This document shows, piece after piece, positions 48,712-59,284 of a stretch of 64,000 nt of DNA; position 1 is the stretch's first letter, and the number at the start of each line of letters is the position of its first letter. The notes under the pieces were generated by a model. The model was not told where the DNA came from. It saw only the letters and a program-made list of their open reading frames with translations, and searched no databases. Origin of the DNA: Dromaius novaehollandiae. Its lineage: Eukaryota > Chordata > Aves > Casuariiformes > Dromaiidae. The DNA is taken from contig NC_088112.1 of the NCBI RefSeq assembly GCF_036370855.1, positions 15,430,469-15,494,468 of the forward strand, in the 5' to 3' direction. The translations under genes were made by a program, and so were the position numbers.

Positions 48712-50320
48712 TCTGTCCATATCTTGATATACTGCAAATCAGGAAATGGAGGCGTATGGTATATTTCATCCTCCTGCTGCCTGGAGCTTTCGAAGGCACG
48801 CTGCCAAGGCAGAGCCGGCTTTTCTTTTGCAGACACTTCCATTGTGTCAGCAAAGCTGTTCTGATTAACACTGGTGAGAAAGAGAAGCTAGTGGCCTGTT
48901 AAAGGTCTGAGAGTCAGGAGCTAGCTAATCCCACCCTGGCACAGACTTTTACATCCTTGAAATTCATGGGTAAAAATTAGTATCATTACTAGCCTACATT
49001 ACACACCTATTGGTCCGTAAAGACAAATGAAGATGACAAGCTTTATAGGCTCCAGCCCATAGCTGACTATAATTATCATTAACACAAGGATACCGTAAGT
49101 TATACCTATATTATTGGACAAGTGCCAATTTTATACTTATCTTTGGAGCACTTTGGGGCAGACCCGAGATCCAGAGCCACACACTGACACTTCCCTTTCA
49201 GCCTGAGCTCAGGCTGCAGACCTTCAGCAGGCCATCTCAAAAGGCTCTAGGAAAAAACCCAGACCGCCTGGGTCTGCCTGATGCTGTACATGTGCTGTCA
49301 CTACAAGCCCAGACAGGACAGACAGAGGTTATCAGCTACCAATCAGCCTGCAAACCATCGCACTCTTGCTGCTAAGGGCACTCAAAAGCAGAGGGCAGAC
49401 CCATGGCTCCATCTCAGGAGGACCAGCTGGGTAAATCCCAGGGAGCACCCAGAGATCAACAGTGCGGTCTGGCCTCAAAGGCACACAACAGTGTAAATGC
49501 AGCCATGCTAGACTTGCTTGTTTGCAAAAATGCTGGCCTTTTCTGTTCCACAAAAAATGAGGTAAAGCTTTCTGTAGGTGTTGCCATCAGCCCCTGCTTT
49601 GACATTAGTACAGAGCATGCTGGACCGGTGTCGGAAGTGAGCTTGCTGCAGTAAAGATACCTTTAGACTGCTACACATGATTACAGAGACTGCAGTTGCA
49701 ACTGGCCTTCTTCAGCACAAGTGCTTGTAATCCTATAACAAATGAATGCTCTACAGACCAAGACACAACTGTTTTACATCGCGTGTTGCTGGTTAGGACT
49801 CTTGATCGCAGCTTTAAATACACCTATCTTTAACACTGAAGTAAGAATCTAGCTCCTTTTGATGTCAGTAATAACACATCCCTTATACCCAGATTCCTAA
49901 CGTACCCCCAAACACTATGCAACATCGGCACAGTACCATATAGGTAGTAGGTTTACTTTTCATTCTTAAGATGGCTCAGCATAGCAGACGTGTCAGTGGG
50001 ATTACTGGGCAAGTCATGTTTGATGCCACATATCCATGACACAACAGGGCATTTGCACAGCCCAAAGTGTAAATATTGTCTCAAAAAATAAAGAGGAGGA
50101 GATGAATTAGATTAGGAGACTTAGGGTCATGAATTGCGCCTCTGAGCCACCCTGCTGAATACTAATGCTCATCAGTCAAGCACGATCTTATGTAAAGCCG
50201 CACCTTGTCTGGCTCAAACTGCTGTTTTATTCCAAAACTCCCCTTGGCTCCCTTAGATCCAAGGCAGGAGGAAACAATAGTCCCTTAAAACATGTGGGAC
50301 CAATTCCCAGGTTTATTACC

Positions 50321-50402
50321 CATTCTGAGTTCACTCTTTACTCCCAGTGAAGTCAATGGCAGCTTTACCTGAGTTCACAGCAGGAGCATCCTGATTTGGA
50401 CT
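50321..50402. repeat. MITE-like repeat copy
   Basis: CCATTCTGAGTTCACTCTTT, CCCAGTGAAGTCAATGGCAG, CTTTACCTGAGTTCACAGCA and GGAGCATCCTGATTTGGACT form a clear copy of the 'agtgaagtcaatggcagttttgcctgag...caggatc' repeat. This is the best preserved member in the window. Confidence 0.55.
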
Positions 50403-52464
50403 GCTTTAGAGGTTGCTGTCTCCAGCAAGAAATCACAGCTGCGGCTCTGAATCCAGCAGCTTCATTTAATTTTGCTGGGATGACTCTGCTCTTTGATGCA
50501 GGGCTGCATCCCACCGTCCACAAGAGCTCCAACGAAGATAGGGCAGCGTAAGATGAGACAGGCCTTTTCCATCAGTCTCTTGTAGACGTGGGTGGGCGTG
50601 GGCTTCACTACAGAAACTCTACAGGCCACATTTTTGGCAGATCCTGGACTATATAAACAAACAGGCAACATGACCTGGGCTCCCATAAATTTCCTGAAAA
50701 TTCTTAATGACTCTGAAGACTTAATAAAGTGTTTCACAGCATAGGCAGCAGCCAGTAATTATGGTTTTGGAATCTGTGAAGTAGCAAGCAGAAGTCCAGC
50801 TCTGTGACTGAAAACGCAAGCAGTAATAATAGCTCTTTCAGAGCACAACACACTTTTGCCATCACATACCCTGCTCTGTAAGCTGGTGCGTCCCCAGCCA
50901 AGCGTCCTTTCAGCAGAAGGTTTAATCAAAGGGTAAAAAATATTAAATATAGAGACAAATTCTTGTGGACAGAGTTGCAAAGCTTTGTGAAAGTGTAAAC
51001 TGTATGTGGAAAGACCATGATTTAGCAAAAATTATAAGGAGGCAGCTACAGGCTCTAAAAATCACTGTGCAACTAGAAACAGGACTTGCAGCAAAGATTT
51101 GGAACTTGCCATTGTGTGAAAGTGTTGTCACTGCTGTACCCTAATGCCCAGATCCATACCTGATGGCACCAGCACCCAGTTTGCAGGCAGGGAAATTCAG
51201 ATCAGCCTGAAGAGGATTAAAAGTGGGGAAAGACAGAGGGGTCCCACCTCCCCTCTACATGGCAAGGGTAGCTGCTGTCTCTCACCAAGGCAAAATATCA
51301 CTGGTCATTCACATCACCTTGACTCTGGGAAAGGCAGCTAGGGTTAAACCAGCACTCTTGATAATTGCACACAGTAAAACACAGCCTCACATATTGCCTG
51401 GAAAGTCCGCTAGTCCTGACTTACTGATCTATCACATTGCCCTGACTGCATTTAAAATGCTTTTCATCAGCACTTTGGTCATCTTTTCTCCCTTATATAT
51501 GGCACTGTTAGCAAAGACCCTCTTTAAAGCCTACTGAAGGCTTTCTAAAGAAAGTAAGCCTGACAGCTTTTCCTTTCTCCTTCCCTTAACTGTCATTACA
51601 CAAGAGCAGTGCTTGAGATCCAAGTTTCTATTAAAAAAGAGGACTAAGTTAAGCTCTTACACGATGTCTCTAGAGGTGTATCAGTCAGTGCTTTCTTTAC
51701 ACATTCTCTTCTACAGCAACAAGAAAGTTTATATACTAACCTAGCTACAGGTATTCAACTGGAAAGGAATGTGAAATCCCTCAGAACTACATATACCCAC
51801 AAAACAGCAACCAAACTTCTTAAATGCTCTCCAGCTCGGCAGTAGAGATGAATTGTATGTTTAACACTTTAATTGCACCATTCGAGGCCTCTGCTGATCA
51901 GGGTGACTGATGACAGCAGGAGAGCCCACGCCACGTACAGATGAAGAAAAGTCAAGACAAAGAGAACTTCAAGGAAACCAAACTGAAACACACAGTGAAC
52001 CCAGCTATCACATCAAACTGCTTCTGGCACGTGTCCTGCTTCACAGATTGCTGCAGAACTTCTCAGTTGTTTCTACAAACTTAGAAAAAATGATCTCGCA
52101 ATCCTACTGCAATCAGTAATGTTCTAAAGCAAGTAAACACCACATTTGTTAATATTTCCAGAGATCTTTCCATCCCATCAGTTCAAGCTGTAGAACAAGA
52201 ATGTAAATAGCTTAGATTATTTATCTCATTAAAAAAAAAAAAAGGAAAAGAAAAAAAGAGCTCCCAATTTTGCAGCTATGCAGCCCACAGCCTGTGTAGA
52301 CAACCCTGGGATACCAGCAAATAATATAACCCTCAGTTCTTCTTTAGCAAAACAGATGAAGTTTTTACTTGTTCTTCTCTCCTTGGTGTTTTTGGAAAAT
52401 ACATAAAGGAAAAAATTGTTAGACAAAAATAGTCTGTGTGTCACTTCAAACCAATCGCTGGGGA

Positions 52465-52535
52465 CCTGGACTCAAAGCCCATTGAAGTCAGTGGAAAGAT
52501 TCCTCTCGACTTCCACAAGGTTTGGCTCAAACCCA
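52465..52535. repeat. MITE-like repeat copy
   Basis: GCCCATTGAAGTCAGTGGAA, AGATTCCTCTCGACTTCCAC and AAGGTTTGGCTCAAACCC show the two inverted arms (TTGAAGTCAGTGG and CGACTTCCA) typical of the family. Confidence 0.5.
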
Positions 52536-54264
52536 CACAAATGTACTTCTCACAGGTGTAAGTTTACACGTTTCTTTCAAATTGCCTGAACAAAGACTGC
52601 CCTCAAGAACCACCTTAACCACAGCTGCATTTGTCTATAACAGGGAGCTTCCACCCTGCCTTCAGCAATGTTCCTGGTCCGGGGCCAAATCTCCAAGCCA
52701 GCACATCCCTCTATCTTCTTTTCCAAACCTTCCATTTTTGTGTGTCCCACATTTCTGAGTGTCTAGATGCACAGAGCTGTGCCTCCCTGGCTAACCCCAC
52801 TGACATCCATGCTCCCATGTCCCCATCCGAGTGCCTGCTCCCTTTGCCCACCTCCTCACACACAACCTGCCCCCACCTTTCTGCCCAGTGTTTAGCCTCC
52901 AACTTAGGCTCTTGTTAGCTCTGATCTTCCTAAGCCACATGCAGAGCTGGCGTAAGCCAAGATCATCCACACAGCAGAAGCAAAACGGGAGCTTCCCACA
53001 CATGGCAAAAGTATTATTCAATGGTCCTCCATCGAATCATGCCCTCTCCTTTCATGCAGGTGCATATTACAGCCCAGGAACTATCTGAAGTGCTTTTAGC
53101 TCAGCATTGGGGTGTGGAAAGGAGGCCAGGGCTTTCACAGGGCCACAGACACAGTCTCTTTCCTAGAGCTCCTGTTTGCTGTAGCCTGTGTGGGGCCAGA
53201 ATATATTGCTACAAGTGCAGCAGTCCTACCGCGGGGTAGAACCTAACCTTCCCCATCCCCTCGGCAGCTGTCCTCGAGACATCGTGGCTGCTCTCTGCTG
53301 CTGGCCAACACAACAGGGAAGGGGAAGAGCAGCATGTGGCAAAAGCCTCATCATCGTTTTCATATACATTATACATATTTACATATATATCTAGGTATAT
53401 TACTAACAGCACTCTTTTCATTTCATCCTCTTAGATGGTCACAAGCAAACTGGCCTCTGCCTTTCTCACTTCATATTGCAGAATATCGCATGAGGAACTG
53501 GGGAATTTTATTCCATCTGGAGATTAAAAAGCCATTTTTTTCCCACTTATTAGCTTGTTTTAGCCAGAACCTAATTCCAAGTTTATCAGGCTCAGTGCCT
53601 GGAAGGCTCCACCATGTAACACAAAGATTAGCAACAACCAAGAAGTAAAATAACCTCGTGCTGGCAGTTCTGGAGTTTGGTACAGAACGAAGAGATGCCT
53701 GTATAAGCAGTGGTTACGCAAACCAAACAGAAAGTGAAATCAATGTGAACCTTGTCTAAATAGGTCACTTATCTGCTCGGATTTCCTCCTCCTTCCCCCT
53801 CCCCCCCAACTCCTCAAATGTTCTTTGAACATTCAGAGTTCTTCAAGTCACCGAAGGGACAATTATACACTCCACTGAACACAAAAACAAAACTTGCATA
53901 ATATAGTGTTGAACTCAGAGGGTTAAAGGACACCCCTGGGAGCAGCAGCAGCGACAAATAAGCACGTTGAATGTTCCTTCACCTTTCTGATTGCTCATTA
54001 AGCTTTGGCACGGTTCCACGTATGAACTCACTGCACCAAAACAGGCTTACTCCGCACTATTGGGTTAAATGCACAATACAAACAAGTCCTGGGATGGGCA
54101 AGCACAAGGGATCCAAATGTGCAAAAGGTAAGCCAGACTCTGAAATCCACCGTACTGCAGAAGGCTATCTGTGGCTCTTCACAAGCTGAAAAATGAGTAT
54201 GAGATGTGCCAGGGACAACACATGCAAGGATTTATTAATTTTGCCAGAAATGAAATGGCATCCA

Positions 54265-54400
54265 TCTCTAGTGTTTGAGCACAGGACTAGGAATCAGGAG
54301 AGACTGGCTTTCTGCCAGCTTCTGATGCTCACTCGCACACTGACACTGCGTTGCTTTCAGCGCTATAAATTTCCCTGTGCCTCAGTTTCCCTTTCTCTGT
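54265..54400 (+). repeat. MIR-like core-SINE copy
   Basis: GTGTTTGAGCACAGGACTAG, GAATCAGGAGAGACTGGCTT, a middle with CACTGACACTGCGTTGC, and CCTGTGCCTCAGTTTCCCTT are in the MIR order. This is the most legible MIR-like copy here. Confidence 0.75.
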
Positions 54401-55749
54401 TCTGCAGGTCTGTGGATCAAAGCTGCTGCATGTATTTTTTTAAAGAAAGGAGCAATGAAAGAAGAGCCAAAAGAAGGAAGGAGTGAATGGAAAGGTAAAT
54501 CATTTCAACATTAGTCAGCCCTTAGTTTGCCTAAATAAGCAGCACAGAGAGGTGGAAGTAAAAGGAAGCATAAAAGCTGGAAGCAATAGGTTTCAGACAA
54601 GTCCACTGTGACAACTGTGCCCCTTTAATAGAGGGGACAGTTCAAATCAGCAGCCCTGAGCTTGGTCCTGCTGGGCTTTGCTCCCTGCCAACAGCGTTCA
54701 ATGTACTGCTTTGTCTTTCAGAAAGAACATGTAATTGCTATCGTTCATTATTTACAGATGTGCAGATATCTGAATCTACTCAACAACCATACTGAGCTGC
54801 CGGACAGAGCCAAGAAATTAGGTTCACAAGAGGCTTAGGAAGACTATCCTGAGAGATGAGAATTGGGTTTCTGGTGTTCAGTTCAAGTCATTTGCCCCTT
54901 GAAAACACCTGCTGATTTCTTCCCTTGCACTCACAGGGAAGCAAAAGACAATTTCATGCTGCTCCTTATCTGCCTCCTCTGTATCCTTTTGTCAGTTCCC
55001 ACCAGTGGCTTCCCTATCAGTTGCCACATCTGGGAGGGATGTAAAGCTGACAGGCAGAGAGATGCCTGCCCAACCATGTCAGATTAACCACTTCCATGCT
55101 TTTCCCTGTGTGAACCTGGGAAAGTCATGCTGGGTGAGTGGTACGTAAATCACAGGAGACTCTGGGTGCTCTCCCCCAGCTTGAGACAGTATCAATAGAT
55201 ATGATCCTGGCACCACCAAAGCTAACGTCAAACATATGCTGACTTTAACACATTTGCGAAATGATAACACAATGCTGTGATATTCCCCAGAGCAACTCCC
55301 CTTCAAGGCCTAAAGGGTGGAAAGATGAAGAAAGATCCATCTCCACAGGAGCTCACTGAGTGTGCTTGGAAGGCAGGGAACAGGAATCCAGCAGCTCACA
55401 GACCAGGGTGCAGCAGAAGGATGGGAGCTGATGCGAGGTGAGCATTTCACTTTTACTTCGAAGGATTAAAGTCTTTAGAGGATGGACTCACATTTGTACA
55501 ATGCTGCCCCATCAGCCCATCTTTGAGAAGGGAAAGGGGAACTGCTGTGTACAAAGACAAATAACTTCATGGTGACGGAAAGTCTGATGGCAAAGAACTC
55601 AGGGCGGGTCTAAGCTACCTGGCAGGGACTGGCCATAAGTGATGAGTGGCATCTGCAAAACACTTAGGAGAAAAAATCCAGACAGTAAAAACCATAGGCT
55701 CAGAAATTTGGGGCATTCCCAAATTTCTGCGTATTTATCTAACAGTTCT

Positions 55750-55910
55750 CAGACAAGTAGAGATTCCTGCTTTACTGGTGAGTAGCTAAGACAGAGAAGC
55801 AAAGCAACTTTCTGGTGTCACATGGGGGATTTCTGAAAACAACGGAGACTTAGGAAGAAAGAAAGTTTTCCCAGCTCCTGAGCTAATGTCTCAGCCACTA
55901 GCCACCTTCT
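55750..55910 (-). repeat. MIR-like fragment
   Basis: AAGACAGAGAAGCAAAGCAA, CTTTCTGGTGTCACATGG and CCCAGCTCCTGAGCTAATGT read as the reverse complement of MIR ('gtgaccttgggcaagtca...tctctgtgcctca'). Confidence 0.5.
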
Positions 55911-55965
55911 TAAAGCACACAGCAGCTAAGACACTAGCTAAGCTGCACTAGTATGGGGTAGAAGA

Positions 55966-56029
55966 TAACAGGATTTACAAGGTTAGGTTTAACAGGATTT
56001 AAGGTTAACAGGATTTTAAGGTTAGGGTT
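55966..56029. repeat. Short tandem repeat with telomere-like words
   Basis: Three imperfect units begin TAACAGGATTT (at 55966, 55990 and 56006). The first and last end GGTTAGGTT and GGTTAGGGTT, and the middle unit is shortened. Confidence 0.85.
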
Positions 56030-56149
56030 TAAAATAACACAGCAAAAATGGCAATCCACAGTTACAAGGAGCAGTCTGTGTTATTCCTTTCTTTCTCCCT
56101 GGATCGGCACAGATTGTAAATCAATCCAGATCAGGAAACATCACCATCC

Positions 56150-56300
56150 CATGCTGTCCTCCAACTGGTCCAGCGAGAGCACTGGATTGACAGGACACAT
56201 AGGGATTTTATTTCCATAGCTCTGACACTGAGCTGTTAAGTGACCCCTGGAAAGTCACATAACTTTTCTGTTTCTCTCCCACCAGCTGCTGGTTTAGATT
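56150..56300 (+). repeat. MIR-like core-SINE copy
   Basis: GCGAGAGCACTGGATTGACA, TCTGACACTGAGCTGTTAAG, TGACCCCTGGAAAGTCACAT and AACTTTTCTGTTTCTCTCCC follow the MIR order from the 'agagcactgga' head to the 'gcaagtcact' middle. The copy is followed by (ATT)6. Confidence 0.65.
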
Positions 56301-56315
56301 ATTATTATTATTATT
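56298..56315. repeat. (ATT)6 trinucleotide repeat
   Basis: Six exact ATT units lie directly after a MIR-like fragment, a common place for such runs. Confidence 0.9.
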
Positions 56316-59238
56316 CCTATAGGCACTACCACAGGAACCACCATCGGGGACCAGAATCTCGTTGTGTAAGTCATTATGTGCACACACTTATGTAAGAAAA
56401 AACTCTCTTACCTCTTCTCCTGGGAGGAATTTATAGGCTAAAACACAAGAAAACAGGTGGAAACAGACAGACAGGAGAGTACTGGCACGGAAAAGGCAGT
56501 ACTGCCCAGTTCTGTGCACTGGGGGGAGCCTCCCTTGCTCCAGGCTTACAGAGAACCGTGGCCAAAAAATCTCTGGTCTCTTTTGGGGTTACTAATCATC
56601 ACCATGGTACCAGCAATACACAGTTCATATGTGCAAAGCTCCTGGGACATACACGGAATTAAAACACTGAGAAACAGATCCTGACCCACCAGCAGAAAAT
56701 GCTCAAATCACGCCTTCAGGCTTTTCTAACAACTGCGTACTTGAGTCTCTCTCTAAATATCATTGGTTGCAAGTATTTGATACAAAGCTATGCCAGGAAG
56801 CACTTTTGCTTGGTTTTGTTTTACTGTGGATGCAGAATGCTGCCTAAAAAATCACCAGCTAGAAATACTAGACTGCCGTGGCTGCGCGGCCTGGATTTTT
56901 CTTCTAGCACCATGAGATTTCAGACGGGTGTGCTTCTTGGATTGCTATGCCTGGTATGCACTGGATTTGATTATAGGTTTTCTTGCACTTCTGTCTTCAT
57001 TAGTTCTACATCACAGAGTGCGTGGAATGCATGCATTGCCAGCCCAAGAAAATTAAGATGTGACATTGTTTCTCAAGGACATATGCTTGGGGCATATGTT
57101 TTTCCCTACTTCTCCTCTATCAATGCATAAATCCCAAATGGAGCTATCAACAAAAATAAACAGAACAGTGCTGACCCAGTTTAAGGGTTTTTTTTTTCTT
57201 TCATTCTTTTGCTTCTCAAGGCCAGAGACAGAACAGAGGCCATGAGCAGAGCTGCCAAACACATGCGCTTGTTGGATGTTTTTGCCTAAAGACACTATGA
57301 AGTGCTAAAATATTGAAGATGTCAAGCAGAAAGGTTTCCTCTAGCTTTCAGAGGAGTTCTGCAAATGGCAATAAAAATGTAAAAGAAGAATGCTGAATAA
57401 TCAAATGTGGCTTCTTTTTTTAAATGTAAATAGTACAGACTGAATGTTAGCGAGTGCAAGGTACTGAGAGCCCTTAAGGCCGAATCCTGAAGACTTTGCA
57501 CCTAGAAGCAGCCCCAGCCCTGGATAGAAGCAGGACAATGCTCTTCAGCCCCCTCCAGCTGGAGCAGTCATTTCTGAGGGTAAGAAATATATTGGGCCCC
57601 ACTACAGAACATCTTCAACCGTAAGCTGCAGGACTGGGCATATTGGCATCGAGCTGTTGTACCATCCAATCCAAGCCTTGAAATCCAGAAATAAGCCTGA
57701 CCTTTCAGCCCTTCTGTAATGCTCTAAGTTATTCAGGACCAGAGTTTGGATCCAGGGCTGTTTTCTGGTCCTAATGATCTGTTCAGATCTTGACTTCTCT
57801 GGGGGACTGCCAGGAAGGAGAGGCTATTTTAGAAGTAAATACTAGCCTCATATGAGCTCAGCAGCGACCCTCCAATTCAATCCCCAAAGGCCAATAAACA
57901 ACCACTGACTGGCAGCGACAATCACTGCTGACAAGAGCTCGAGGACAACCCGGGACTTAAAGTCTACTCTCACTCCCCAAGCAGCAGCATGTTGTATTAC
58001 TTCTCTTCACTGCTGTTTATCTGTTTGGACCATATTTCTTCCCCTCGATTAGGCAGCACCAAAGACGGGGTGCTCTGTCCCTAGGGCAGAGAGATGGCAA
58101 AAATCTGGGATTGTAACAGCATCCCTAAACTGTGCTGGTGGCTTTTTTTTAATTATTATTATTATTATTTTTGCCTGCAGAACCCGCTGAAGTAAATACC
58201 AAGTAATTATGGTGTTCTGAAGTGACCTTATGGAGCATGTGCTCGAGTCCATGGACCTCGGCCAAAGCTACTATTGTGGATTTCATGCCAAGACTTGGGA
58301 GAACCCTGGCTCCCTCCCATTGTTTTCTTTGGCCGGGCTCTATGGATTCTCGGCCTGGCAAGAAAGCCCCATTTTAAAAGTACTGGCAAACACTGTGCAG
58401 TTTGTCACACCACGGCTTATGATTTAGGACCTTGATTTAGGCTCAACACTGGGATCTTTTGTTTAGCTGTGTTTGTACATCATTTGCAACTTTGTATTAG
58501 TTAATAAACGTCAGTCTGCTAAGAGCGTGGCATGTCCAGTATTGCGGTGAGGATTTTCCCTTGAATATACAATCCATAGTGAGAATGACTGAGTGAAATT
58601 GAAACAGCCCTTTCCATCAGCCGAGGGCTTAAGCTCATGTAAACAAGGCTTTCTAACACAATGGATACCTCAGTGATAAAACTATATTGCTGCATACCTG
58701 GTTAAACCCAGAACTTGAGGATACGGATTTGCACTTCTCTTTTTTGTCTAATTGATTCTCTTTTTTCAGGATTCGTCCTCAGAAATACAGGTGAAATTTG
58801 AGTCACTTAAAAAAAAAATACCTCTCTAGACCCACAAATCTATTTTACAGTTCCCTCAGGCTTTGTTAATACGTTGTTATAAGCAAAAAATGACTCTGCA
58901 AAAAACAGCCTTTTGGTAAAAACCAGCTCTTGCGTACTTTGTGTATTTTGGAAGCCATATTATATCCTTTTACTGGCTAAGGATAGCAAAAACCAGACAC
59001 TGAAATTCAGACTTCTCCAAATCCTGTGTGCAGGGGGATGAGGAGTTGGAGGGCAGGCTGAATATTTTAAATCAAACTAGTGTGAAGGAGAAAAGTCTTT
59101 TAGAAATAGAGTCAAATAGTTCAAAATCTCAGTACCTTTGTGACTGGCCCAGCTGAAACTCCAAAGACAAAACAGCCCTCTATGCATCTTACTGATTAGA
59201 AATGAATAAGCCAGCTAGCTGACTCCTCCCTGAAAGAA

Positions 59239-59284
59239 CTCTTCTCTCTCTTTTTTCTTTTTTTCTTTTCTTTTTTTTCTTTTT
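59239..59284. repeat. 46-base pyrimidine-only run
   Basis: Uninterrupted C/T on the + strand: CT-rich at the left, then T runs spaced by single C. It is capable of triplex (H-DNA) structure. Confidence 0.9.

Larger units (their letters stand above)
46011..55700. other. Intergenic DNA
   Basis: No gene was recognised. ORFs up to 149 codons (46961-47410 plus) have no motif I know. The region holds MIR-like pieces (46690-46830, 54265-54400), MITE-like pieces (50.3, 52.5 kb), a 24-base alternating purine-pyrimidine run (47597-47620) and poly-A runs (48419-48445, 48691-48711). Confidence 0.6.
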
